From COE1 sp045579665 (GTDB lineage: Bacteria > Bacillota > Clostridia > Lachnospirales > Lachnospiraceae), in NCBI GenBank assembly GCA_045579665.1, contig JAZNMO010000158.1, forward strand, positions 1 to 38,309: a stretch of DNA of 38,309 nt, given 5' to 3'. Positions 6,761 through 13,816 of this stretch are shown here, piece by piece. How positions within the stretch are numbered: position 1 is the stretch's first letter; every line of letters starts with the position of its first letter. The notes beneath the pieces were generated by a model. That model made no database searches and was not told the origin of the DNA. It saw only the letters and a list, made by a program, of their open reading frames with translations. The translations under genes and the position numbers were made by a program.

Positions 6761-8254
6761 ATGAAAAAGAAATTATTATCAACACTTATTTGTATGATTT
6801 TTTCACTTTTTTTATTATCCTGTGGAAATCATACTTCAGAACAGTCAACTGCAACTACTGCAGAAGTTACTGAGACAAATATTATGGAAGATACAGTTCC
6901 CCTAGAAGAAGGTTTATCAGAAGATGCTACAGCAGAAGAAACAACACCCAAACCTGTTTACGATTTTACAATCGACAATTCCAATCGACTTATCGAAAGA
7001 ATAAAGTTAATCAATAATACCGATTTATTTCTTGTAACAGTTCCTGGGAACTTAGACCCCAAGTATGTTGTAGATTCAAACAAAAAATATGTTATGGATG
7101 CAAACGGTAATACCCTTTTTCTTGAACTAGACGAAACAGTTGTTACGGATGACCATAAATACATATATACCTATAATTTTGAAGGCATTACTATCTATAA
7201 TGCAATTACTCATGAAAATATCACTCCACCAGGTATCAATGAGTATTTTAACAGCAGTATGTTTTTTATTGAAAAAGATGTTTTAGTCACTAGAACTGCT
7301 GCTTTTGACTTGAATACTGGTAAATGCATTTGGTATACAGACAGTGATGTTTACAATATGTCCAAAACATTACATAAGGCAAATGAACTTATGCTATATA
7401 GAAATTATGATGACCAGATTCATGTATTCAATTATATGACAGGAACATGCTTAACAGATAAGCTTACAGAAGAATACGACTATCTTCAAATTAATAGTTC
7501 TGGATTTTTCTGTACACAATCAGGCAATACAGTTAAGGTTTATGATAAAAACGGCAATTTAACATCGGAATTTACGCTTCCAGATGGTTACCAATGTGCC
7601 CCATACCTTTTCCCAGGTGAGCATTTTGGATTTTATTTTTCCTCACATGATTCCGAATTAATCAAAATAACTGATTTGACCGGAAATATTATTATGGAAG
7701 AAATTTCTATTGGTGACGGTGTATACAAATCTTACGATTATTATTCACCAAAAGATATTATATATATTTCTGGAAACGATTATTCAGGTTTATTGGACAG
7801 CTCTATGAATTGGATTATCTCACAAGAGGAAAAGATATATGATAACTGCTATTGGCTTTATGGTGATATTTATTGCGTATCAAATGATAATTACACCTAT
7901 ACATATATATATAACAGCTCCACAAAAGCGTTATTGGAAGGAGAAACTCTATCTGTTTCTAAATCTTACTTCGAGGGTTCTCAAATTATCGGACTCGAAA
8001 ATAAGATTTATGATATTAATTCCTTTCAGCTTCTTGATTTTGAATTTAGTGATTATCACACTTATCATATTTTATCAGAGACAACCTTTGCTGAATATGT
8101 TCAGGACGAATCAGAACCTATAACTATATATCAAATGGATGGTTCTATCGTTACCACACTACCTTTAGATTACGACGCTGAGTTTGTTACAGGTATTAGA
8201 AATACGATTATTACCTATGATTATGAAAATGGTTATCGTTTATTAACCTTTTAA
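6761..8254 (+). CDS. Lipoprotein with a predicted beta-propeller
   Basis: A 497-aa protein with a lipoprotein signal (lipobox LLSC, Cys about 21), a Thr/Glu-rich tether (about 24-65) and a long beta-rich part. Recurrent short strand motifs with GN turns (DANGNTLFLEL, DKNGNLTSEFTL, DLTGNIIMEE) suggest a PQQ- or WD40-like propeller. No enzyme motif is seen. A surface-exposed binding or scaffold role is likely but not shown. Ribosome site AAGGAGAG precedes the start at 6761. The gene is more AT-rich than its neighbours, which may mean it is transferred or fast evolving. It is monocistronic, ended by the terminator at 8320-8355. Confidence 0.75.
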   Translation: MKKKLLSTLICMIFSLFLLSCGNHTSEQSTATTAEVTETNIMEDTVPLEEGLSEDATAEETTPKPVYDFTIDNSNRLIERIKLINNTDLFLVTVPGNLDPKYVVDSNKKYVMDANGNTLFLELDETVVTDDHKYIYTYNFEGITIYNAITHENITPPGINEYFNSSMFFIEKDVLVTRTAAFDLNTGKCIWYTDSDVYNMSKTLHKANELMLYRNYDDQIHVFNYMTGTCLTDKLTEEYDYLQINSSGFFCTQSGNTVKVYDKNGNLTSEFTLPDGYQCAPYLFPGEHFGFYFSSHDSELIKITDLTGNIIMEEISIGDGVYKSYDYYSPKDIIYISGNDYSGLLDSSMNWIISQEEKIYDNCYWLYGDIYCVSNDNYTYTYIYNSSTKALLEGETLSVSKSYFEGSQIIGLENKIYDINSFQLLDFEFSDYHTYHILSETTFAEYVQDESEPITIYQMDGSIVTTLPLDYDAEFVTGIRNTIITYDYENGYRLLTF

Positions 8255-8319
8255 AGATTCCCAAATATCGCGCTCTTGACTTACTTAATTGAAGTGTTAA
8301 TATACAAACTATCATCACT

Positions 8320-8355
8320 AAAGGGAACGAACCTTAATAGATTCGTTCCCTTTTT
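8320..8355. terminator. Bidirectional terminator
   Basis: AAAGGGAACGAA (8320-8331) pairs with TTCGTTCCCTTT (8342-8353), a 12-bp perfect stem with T-run on the plus strand and A-run on the other side. It lies between the convergent lipoprotein and small membrane protein genes and can serve both. Confidence 0.88.
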
Positions 8356-8359
8356 ATAA

Positions 8360-8794
8360 TTACGATATCTGATGTCTCATATAATACGGTTTTCTATAGT
8401 TTACAACTATTCTCCATACATTAAATGCAAACATTGCACCAAACAAGAGATAATCTCCAACCCATGTCATTGCTGTATTCTGCGGAACTGCATTTTCAAT
8501 ATACTCTCTATAATACAGCTTCACCTTATCTCCGTTCACAACCGGGTTAAAATCGTTCAATGTATAGCTATGAACCTGATGATTCTCATCCACATATGTT
8601 GCAATCTTATTACCGATATTGTTTTCCATATAATTTGCCTCGATGCAATATCCGGTTCTCATAGTAACTTGTTCTCTTACAAACTGAAAAGTTGTACAAC
8701 ACAATACAAACAATGAAAAGACTGCCAAACCAACCCATACACTTGCCTGATACCATTTCTCATTTCTTCTTTCTTCATCCATTACTCTTCTCAT
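8360..8794 (-). CDS. Small two-helix membrane protein, DUF3592-like
   Basis: A 144-aa protein with membrane helices at about residues 17-38 and 108-130 and a beta-rich extracytoplasmic segment between them (GYCIEANY..., VVNGDKVKLYYRE). This layout, with a conserved GDKV turn and a chain ending in Tyr-rich positive residues, resembles DUF3592-type proteins whose function is unknown. Ribosome site AAGGAG lies about 8 bases before the chosen start; an internal Met at residue 5 is possible. It is alone on this strand and shares a terminator with the convergent lipoprotein gene. Confidence 0.65.
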   Translation of the reverse strand: MRRVMDEERRNEKWYQASVWVGLAVFSLFVLCCTTFQFVREQVTMRTGYCIEANYMENNIGNKIATYVDENHQVHSYTLNDFNPVVNGDKVKLYYREYIENAVPQNTAMTWVGDYLLFGAMFAFNVWRIVVNYRKPYYMRHQIS

Positions 8795-8931
8795 CGCTGT
8801 ATCTCCTTTTTGAATCTCATTTTCTCAACCTCTCTGTTGATGATATAAGCATAAAACAGATATCTTTGGCTAACAACAAATCCTATTTATTTGACATTTT
8901 TTCCATATTATTTGCACTCGTCTCTTCCATT

Positions 8932-9010
8932 CGCTACACATCGATTGCTTTTTTGCTAATTATCGCAACATATTTTAGCCAAATTACCCATCCTCGCTAC
9001 ACCTCGTTGC
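8932..9010. repeat. Imperfect direct repeat upstream of the XRE gene
   Basis: CGCTACACATCGATTGC (8932-8948) and CGCTACACCTCGTTGC (8995-9010) differ by one substitution and one base of length. They lie 55-133 bases upstream of the XRE start. They could be operator half-sites for autoregulation. The remainder of 8795-9064 shows no gene. Confidence 0.4.
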
Positions 9011-9064
9011 GTATTAAGCGAAATATATTCATATACTAAAAAAGTAGGAGGAGGATTTATTATT

Positions 9065-9505
9065 ATGCAAAATTATTTATTATCCAAACGCTTGAAAGAA
9101 CTTAGAAAAACTCATGGATACACGCAAGACTATGTAGCTGAATTCCTAGGCCTTGTACGCCAGGCATATTCTCATTACGAAACGGGTAAGCGTACACCAA
9201 ATCCTGAAATCCTCTACAAACTGGCAGGGCTTTACAATATTTCAATTGATGATTTGATGCATCTTGCTATTAATCTAGACAAAAATATATATTATGATGC
9301 CCCTGCTCCCACAAATTCCTCGATAGAACTTGAAGAATTCTTGAATTTTTTCAGTAATCCTAAGAATGAAAAGAAATATAAACTATTCAGTACTACAGAA
9401 AAAGAGCTTTTGTTCTATTTTAAACAATTATCTGAATCTGACAAACAAGAAATCATAGAAATAGAAAAACTAAAGGTTCGCAGAAACAAACCGCCTAAGC
9501 CATAG
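9065..9505 (+). CDS. XRE-family transcriptional regulator
   Basis: A 146-aa protein with an N-terminal lambda-repressor-like helix-turn-helix (about residues 7-62; YTQDYVAEFLGLVRQAYSHYETGKRTP). A linker with a Pro/Ala/Thr run follows, then a helical C-terminus (about 80-146) rich in Lys and Glu that probably serves dimerisation. There is no peptidase or metal motif. A very strong ribosome site (GGAGGAGG) precedes the start at 9065. It is alone in its transcript, ended by the hairpin that overlaps its stop codon. It could control itself or the neighbouring surface-protein and membrane-protein genes; no target is shown by the sequence. Confidence 0.88.
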   Translation: MQNYLLSKRLKELRKTHGYTQDYVAEFLGLVRQAYSHYETGKRTPNPEILYKLAGLYNISIDDLMHLAINLDKNIYYDAPAPTNSSIELEEFLNFFSNPKNEKKYKLFSTTEKELLFYFKQLSESDKQEIIEIEKLKVRRNKPPKP

Positions 9506-9528
9506 AAACCTCTATGACTTAGGCGGTT
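9489..9528. terminator. Terminator hairpin overlapping the XRE stop codon
   Basis: AACCGCCTAAG...CATAGA (9489-9506) pairs with TCTATG...CTTAGGCGGTT (9511-9528), one mismatch in 18, four-base loop. The T-rich tail is better on the minus strand, so its main job may be to end the surface-protein transcript; it can also end the XRE transcript. Confidence 0.8.
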
Positions 9529-9531
9529 ATA

Positions 9532-11541
9532 TTATTCTGCTACAACTGTATCCTTATAGATTAATGCAAAAGCATAGAACTTATTTGTTAAGAAAGTAAT
9601 TGTACCTACTTCTGTATCCAAATCATCTAAGATTACAATCTCTCCATTCTGAGTTACACATACCATCTTATAATCACGCCCTACTGCCTGAAACTCTGTT
9701 GGAATATCGAGCACAAACATTGCAGGCATAGCTGTTTCATATACCAGCTTACCATCAATCTCAACATTGTAGGTTTTGGCAATACTGTAGTCACCTCTTG
9801 CTGCATCTACAGAATCAAAGAATAATCTACCTTGCATTTCATTAACAAGTTCCGCCTTATATCCCCCTTCTGTACCTACAATATATTTAAGCTTCTCACG
9901 TCCAAAATAAGAATATCTTTCCTTCTCGTCAGGTGTTGTTGGAACCCATGGCTTCTCTACCGTTTTACTTGAAGAACTGTCTGCAGAGCTACTTGAGGAA
10001 GTATTGTTTGAAGTCTCTTCTACTTCACCAAATACAAACTCACTAAAATGAGTAATTGTAAAGGAAACAGTTCCATCTCCATTTTTTCTTAAAGCTACTG
10101 TTTCAGCAGAACCATCTACAGAATAGTGAATTACACAAAGTCTACTCTCATTAATACCTTCTGGTATTGGCATTGTAATTGTAACTGGCACTGCAAGATT
10201 TGTTGAATTAACATCTGCACCTGTCAGATTCATGCTAAAGCATACTGGATTTAACAATGTTTTCTTACCTAAAAGTTCTTCTACTGTCTCTTCATCAGGT
10301 ACACCTACATCAAAGTTTACTTCACCTGCCGATGCATTTAAAGAAGCTCCTAGCAATTTAATCTTACTTGCATCTACTCCTGCTTCATCAGCTACTGTAA
10401 CTGATGTTGAAACACCTGCCGCCTCTTCATATAAGGCTTCTAACTTCTCAATCTCTGCTATTGTATCGCTGTTTGTCTGCATCGCAAGCTGTAATTCGCG
10501 CTTCTCTTGTGTATCTGCAAAAGCTGACTTTACATCTGCTGAAGAATCCTCAGATAAGCTACCTGTTACTTCTATTAATGTTTTATTTACTTCTTCCGCA
10601 ATATCATCATCGCTAAGATATACTAACTCTGATTCCGCGCCATTGTAGATTTCATTGATATTGTTACTATAAGCAGTCATTGTTACAGCATATTCTCTTC
10701 CTTCTGAAATATAATCAAGAAAGTCTACAGAGAAATTTGTATCATATTCTGGATACACGCCTTCACCACAAATACGCTCTTTTCCTCCATTTGTTACATC
10801 ATATAAACATACATTATATTTCCACACATATTCACTATCAATCAAATCCCAGGTTACGATACCTGTCGAACTAAATTCAATACCTGTTACTGTTGGTAAA
10901 GTAACACCTGGATAAGTATAGGAATAAACCTCTGTTGAAGATATATATTCACATGAGTCTGCGTCTAGACTTGCCCACATTTCTTCCATTGTTATATCAC
11001 TAGGGAAAACATAGGTTTTTACTACATAATCGCCTGACTCTTTGATTTCATATATATTATAGAACATACCGCCGCCTTCGCCTGGATTATATGTATTCCA
11101 ACCCGATATCTTACAAATTCCATCGTAAAGCAATTCTTCATAAACCATAACCTCTACCGTATTTGGATTATCAAACTCGAATAATCCTGGGAAATCCTCA
11201 TCCCAATACGCAGTAACAGGTAATAACTCTGTCGTTGTCGACTCTTCTGTACCAGCGTCCTCTGCTAACAGCATTTGCAGATACTCTAATGCCTCTGTCT
11301 CTACCTCATCCGTAGATACTTCTGTTGTCGTCTCCTCGGTAGCATTTGTCTCTACCTCTGTTTCTGTCTCGCTACTCTCTGTAGCGATTTGCTCTGTGGA
11401 CGGTTCATCGATACCTATCTCTGAGGATTCGATTACCTCCGGTTCCTCTGTTACTTCGTCGGCCCATACTGTAATAGTCTGACCTACAAGCAATGTTGCA
11501 ATGGTGAGTATTGCAATCCATTTACTATGTTTTCTCTTCAT
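9532..11541 (-). CDS. Secreted surface protein with Thr/Glu-rich and FN3-like regions
   Basis: A 669-aa secreted protein. The signal peptide ends near VWA-DE (about residue 27). A Glu/Thr/Ser-rich stalk-like region follows (about 28-103), then an FN3-like domain (about 214-310; GIVTWD, KYNVCLYD, YAVTMTA). After it comes a helical region, then a beta-rich domain (about 430-520; VTITMPIP, CVIHYSVDG, FTITHFSEFVFG), a Ser-rich linker and a C-terminal module (about 545-669). I see no LPXTG, no C-terminal membrane helix and no enzyme motif. It may be an adhesin-like or envelope-associated protein. The start at 11541 is chosen over the longer frame because it follows AAAGGAGTG and begins the signal peptide; the longer frame would start upstream of the likely transcript start. 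Confidence 0.72.
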   Translation of the reverse strand: MKRKHSKWIAILTIATLLVGQTITVWADEVTEEPEVIESSEIGIDEPSTEQIATESSETETEVETNATEETTTEVSTDEVETEALEYLQMLLAEDAGTEESTTTELLPVTAYWDEDFPGLFEFDNPNTVEVMVYEELLYDGICKISGWNTYNPGEGGGMFYNIYEIKESGDYVVKTYVFPSDITMEEMWASLDADSCEYISSTEVYSYTYPGVTLPTVTGIEFSSTGIVTWDLIDSEYVWKYNVCLYDVTNGGKERICGEGVYPEYDTNFSVDFLDYISEGREYAVTMTAYSNNINEIYNGAESELVYLSDDDIAEEVNKTLIEVTGSLSEDSSADVKSAFADTQEKRELQLAMQTNSDTIAEIEKLEALYEEAAGVSTSVTVADEAGVDASKIKLLGASLNASAGEVNFDVGVPDEETVEELLGKKTLLNPVCFSMNLTGADVNSTNLAVPVTITMPIPEGINESRLCVIHYSVDGSAETVALRKNGDGTVSFTITHFSEFVFGEVEETSNNTSSSSSADSSSSKTVEKPWVPTTPDEKERYSYFGREKLKYIVGTEGGYKAELVNEMQGRLFFDSVDAARGDYSIAKTYNVEIDGKLVYETAMPAMFVLDIPTEFQAVGRDYKMVCVTQNGEIVILDDLDTEVGTITFLTNKFYAFALIYKDTVVAE

Positions 11542-11586
11542 AACATGATTCACTCCTTTTTTATTATTGATGTAACATACAATAAC

Positions 11587-11616
11587 ATTACATGCTACAA
11601 ATCGTAGCATTGTCAA
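11587..11616 (-). promoter_or_regulatory. Promoter of the surface-protein gene
   Basis: On the minus strand TTGACA (11611-11616) and TGTAAT (11587-11592) are separated by 18 bases. The spacer is occupied by the 19-bp palindrome at 11592-11610. Confidence 0.75.
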
Positions 11617-11639
11617 CATAATTGCTACGCAATTGTAGC
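11592..11639. promoter_or_regulatory. Paired GCTAC-N-GTAGC operators around the -35 box
   Basis: ATGCTAC-AAATC-GTAGCAT (11592-11610) is a perfect 7-bp inverted repeat filling the promoter spacer. GCTAC-GCAATT-GTAGC (11624-11639) is a second one just upstream of the -35. Their centres are about 30 bp apart, close to three helical turns, so one regulator could bind both on the same face. The regulator is unknown. Confidence 0.65.
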
Positions 11640-11766
11640 GTTTTGATGTAAGTAAATAGTAATTTTATGTAAATCAGACTAATCTTTATACAATTCAATC
11701 TTGCACTTCATATATCTCTAAGTTCATACATCACCTCATTACCACTACAGCTTTTTACATATTTCA

Positions 11767-11795
11767 TTGATAAAAATACTTAGATATGCTAAAAT
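11767..11795 (+). promoter_or_regulatory. Promoter of the RT-module 169-aa gene
   Basis: TTGATA (11767-11772), 17 bases, TAAAAT (11790-11795) with TG at 11787-11788 (extended -10). The leader is about 25 bases. This also shows that the in-frame Met at 11767 is not the start of the protein. Confidence 0.75.
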
Positions 11796-11826
11796 TCTTC
11801 CATACTTATGTAAATGGAGGAATATT

Positions 11827-12333
11827 ATGGGATTCTTAGATAATTTGCTAAAAAGAGAAGCACGTAAGATTATATCTAATGTTGTTGATAATGTAGTAGA
11901 CACAGCACTTGATAGCTTAAACAGCTCGATGAAACCTACTAACTCATCAGCACCAGCCCGAAGCGCAGTTACAACTGATATTAACAATCCGGACGAAGAA
12001 GACTGCGGCTATGAAGAGTCTGTTGTATGTGACCGTATCGAAAGAATTGCGGCATCCGAGTGGAACGGCTATGAGCTTCGTAAGAATATTCCTGCCGCTG
12101 CATTAGGTGCTGACAGCAATGCCAGAGATTACAGCTATGGTCTTTATTTGAATGGTGTCCCTAAGGCTATGATTATCATTATTGATATTCCTTCTCACTA
12201 TAAGAAGAAGGATGTTCTCCTTGCACATGAGGCATGTGAAAGACAGCATGTATTCTGCATGAACCTTTTGTTGCATCTTCCTAACAGATATTCCTACATA
12301 TCGAAGCAGCTTTCAGACAATGTTGCAAGATAA
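11827..12333 (+). CDS. 169-aa protein of unknown function next to the RT module
   Basis: I do not recognise the family. The protein has an amphipathic N-terminal helix (about 1-34; MGFLDNLLKREARK, then VVDNVVDTALDSL), a Ser/Pro linker (about 35-60) and a compact domain (about 65-169). The compact domain has a beta-hairpin (SYGLYLNGVPKAMIIIID), a basic HYKKK motif, and an alpha/beta tail with HEACE and LLLHLPNRYSYI. The order YGLYLNG-PKAMI-KKKD faintly recalls the nuclease-like fold, but no catalytic D-ExK set is visible, so I do not claim it. GGAGG lies 8 bases before the start at 11827. It is followed within seven bases by the promoter of a structured RNA and then by a reverse transcriptase gene, so it is a candidate accessory protein. 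It could equally be an unrelated neighbour. Confidence 0.7.
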   Translation: MGFLDNLLKREARKIISNVVDNVVDTALDSLNSSMKPTNSSAPARSAVTTDINNPDEEDCGYEESVVCDRIERIAASEWNGYELRKNIPAAALGADSNARDYSYGLYLNGVPKAMIIIIDIPSHYKKKDVLLAHEACERQHVFCMNLLLHLPNRYSYISKQLSDNVAR

Positions 12334-12336
12334 TTT

Positions 12337-12345
12337 TGATATAAT
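12337..12345 (+). promoter_or_regulatory. Extended -10 promoter of the RT-associated RNA
   Basis: TGATATAAT is a perfect extended -10 element placed just after the stop codon of the 169-aa gene. No good -35 is seen, which is normal for extended -10 promoters. Transcription would start at about 12351-12353, exactly at the first strand of the long terminal helix of the RNA. Confidence 0.65.
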
Positions 12346-12349
12346 TTCA

Positions 12350-12502
12350 GAAAGAAGAAAGAGAAATGCAACCTATTTGTTGCGCCCGTGACGGATGAAG
12401 CATACTCTGCATATTAGTATTTTGCGGGCAATGGGAGTATGTTCAGTCTGGTAGCAATTAGCACGGCTTAATTGCTTCAAAGCTGTTTCTCTTTCTTTTT
12501 TT
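12350..12502 (+). ncRNA. Structured RNA upstream of the reverse transcriptase
   Basis: A roughly 150-base element with no coding potential. P1 is a terminal helix of 16 pairs, AAAGAAGAAAGAGAAA (12351-12366) with 12486-12501, one G-U pair. P2 is GCAAC/GTTGC (12368-12372 with 12379-12383). P3 pairs 12384-12391 with 12422-12429 (GCCCG with CGGGC at the core). P4 pairs 12399-12408 with 12434-12443 (CATACTC with GAGTATG at the core). P3 and P4 cross, so they form an H-type pseudoknot or are alternatives. P5 is AGCAATTA/TAATTGCT (12453-12460 with 12469-12476). A terminal closing helix just before an RT gene resembles the a1/a2 repeats of retron RNA, but the long msd hairpin and a clear branching-G context are missing. 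Published comparative work has described several RT-associated RNA motifs; I cannot tell whether this is one. It is probably the RT's template, primer or cofactor. Confidence 0.7.
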
Positions 12503-12516
12503 ATACTTTAGAAAGA
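12490..12516 (+). promoter_or_regulatory. Alternative hairpin that would mask the RT ribosome site
   Basis: TCTTTCT (12490-12496), part of the 3' strand of P1, can pair with AGAAAGA (12510-12516), the only Shine-Dalgarno-like stretch before the RT start. The two pairings exclude each other: if P1 forms the ribosome site is free; if the 5' strand is not available it is masked. This is a prediction from complementarity only. Confidence 0.4.
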
Positions 12517-12517
12517 T

Positions 12518-13765
12518 ATGATTACCATGATAAATACTATACTTGAAGATGCAGGAAAAGAGGATTATTGGCGCGCTTATCTACAATACAAAACAGAAAA
12601 ACAACATCTTAACAAAGAAGAAGAGAAGCAGCTAGCTGATTTTATAGAGCGAAAAGCATATTTACCAATTTGCGAGCTTTGGAAGAAAAATGCTTATCCT
12701 ATGAGCTACCCGCATAAACGAATTATTAATAAGCAAGGGTCAACAAAGAAACGTATTGTCTATACCTTTACGGGCGATGAAGGCCTTTTTCTTAAATTTA
12801 TTGCCTTTCATTTATTTCGTTATGATAGCTTTTTTTGTGATAACTGCTATGCCTTTCGCAGAGAATTTGGTGTATGGGATGCTATAAGACGTATTCGTTC
12901 CATGCCATCTGTACAAGACAAATACTGCCTAAAAGTTGATATCAGCAATTACTTTAACTCCATCGATACGAATATCCTGTTAGAAAAGTTAAGTTTTTTA
13001 CAAGATTATGATATGCCATTATTTCTTCTCTTTTCACGTATATTAAACGAAAATAACGTTATCGAAAATGGCAGCCTGATATCCGAACAACACGGCGCAA
13101 TGGCTGGAACGCCAATTTCACCCTTCTTTGCTAACATTTACTTAAAAGAAATTGACGATTACTTTAAAGAGTTAAATATTCCCTATTTTCGTTATTCAGA
13201 TGATATCATTCTCTTTGCTGACAGTTTGGAGGAGCTTACTCAACTTCAAACACAGCTTTATAAGAGCTTATCCGACTTAAAGCTTACAATAAATCCGGAC
13301 AAGGTGCATATCTCAAAGCCTGGCGAAGTATGGGAGTTCCTAGGCTTCTGTTATCGAAATGGAGATATTGATTTATCCGATACCACCATTATGAAGATGA
13401 AGGCTAAAATAAAGCGCAAAGCAGATGCCCTTAGACGTTGGCAGCGTAAGAAAAACCTATCTTCTGAAAAAGCAGCGATTGGCTTCATTCGCGCTATGAA
13501 TCAAAAGTTCTATGGTTCAGACCTTGATTCCGCAGATAACGATAATATTCCCATAGGTCACAATGACTTTACATGGTCTCGCTGGTTTTTCCCTAATCTT
13601 ACAACAGATACAGGATTACGAATCATCGATGATTACTTGCAGAAATACATTCGCTACACTGTAACAGGAAGACATTACAAGGGAAATTATCGTATTCGCT
13701 ATGAAACGCTCAAAGACTGGGGCTATCGTAGTCTTGTTCACGAATATTACAAATTCCGCACATAG
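12518..13765 (+). CDS. Reverse transcriptase with a distinct C-terminal extension
   Basis: A 415-aa RNA-directed DNA polymerase. Fingers/palm motifs are complete: first catalytic Asp141 in KVDISNYFNSID, GTPISPFFANIYL (198-209), the YSDD box (226-229) with Asp228-Asp229, LTINPDKVHI (256-265) and EFLGF (273-277). A helical thumb follows (about 288-312), then a roughly 100-residue C-terminal part (FTWSRWFFP, GRHYKGNYRIRYETLK, GYRSLVHEYY). Unlike retron RTs there is no NAxxH region; one VTG is present but in the C-terminal part. Unlike DGR RTs it lacks the GxxxSQ motif. It has no maturase or HNH endonuclease domain and no group II intron RNA. The first ATG (12518) sits 2 bases after AGAAAGA; the ATG at 12527 has better spacing. 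It is probably in the group II-like or Abi/UG RT assemblage; the class is not certain. Confidence 0.88.
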   Translation: MITMINTILEDAGKEDYWRAYLQYKTEKQHLNKEEEKQLADFIERKAYLPICELWKKNAYPMSYPHKRIINKQGSTKKRIVYTFTGDEGLFLKFIAFHLFRYDSFFCDNCYAFRREFGVWDAIRRIRSMPSVQDKYCLKVDISNYFNSIDTNILLEKLSFLQDYDMPLFLLFSRILNENNVIENGSLISEQHGAMAGTPISPFFANIYLKEIDDYFKELNIPYFRYSDDIILFADSLEELTQLQTQLYKSLSDLKLTINPDKVHISKPGEVWEFLGFCYRNGDIDLSDTTIMKMKAKIKRKADALRRWQRKKNLSSEKAAIGFIRAMNQKFYGSDLDSADNDNIPIGHNDFTWSRWFFPNLTTDTGLRIIDDYLQKYIRYTVTGRHYKGNYRIRYETLKDWGYRSLVHEYYKFRT

Positions 13766-13803
13766 CAAAGAGGAATACCTTTTATATCGGTATTCCTCTT
13801 TGC
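13765..13803. terminator. Terminator after the RT gene
   Basis: GCAAAGAGGAATACC (13765-13779) pairs with GGTATTCCTCTTTGC (13789-13803), 15 perfect pairs, nine-base loop, T-rich on the plus side. The stem begins on the last base of the RT stop codon. It also faces the end of the convergent Sel1 gene. Confidence 0.88.
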
Positions 13804-13816
13804 ATTTATATTTTCA

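Noticed and set aside
8692..9039. Plus-strand coding region before the XRE gene
   Set aside because: It overlaps the minus-strand membrane protein gene start, has biased low-complexity composition and no ribosome site.
12334..13765. Classical retron
   Set aside because: The closing helix before the RT fits, but the RNA has no long msd hairpin or clear branching-G context, and the RT lacks the NAxxH region; the one VTG lies in the C-terminal extension, not at the expected place.
11827..13765. Diversity-generating retroelement
   Set aside because: No template/variable repeat pair, no lectin-fold target gene and no Avd gene were seen, and the RT has GTPISP rather than the GxxxSQ motif.
12518..13765. 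Group II intron maturase
   Set aside because: No X/DNA-binding/HNH endonuclease arrangement and no domain V-like intron RNA downstream; the gene is followed at once by a terminator.
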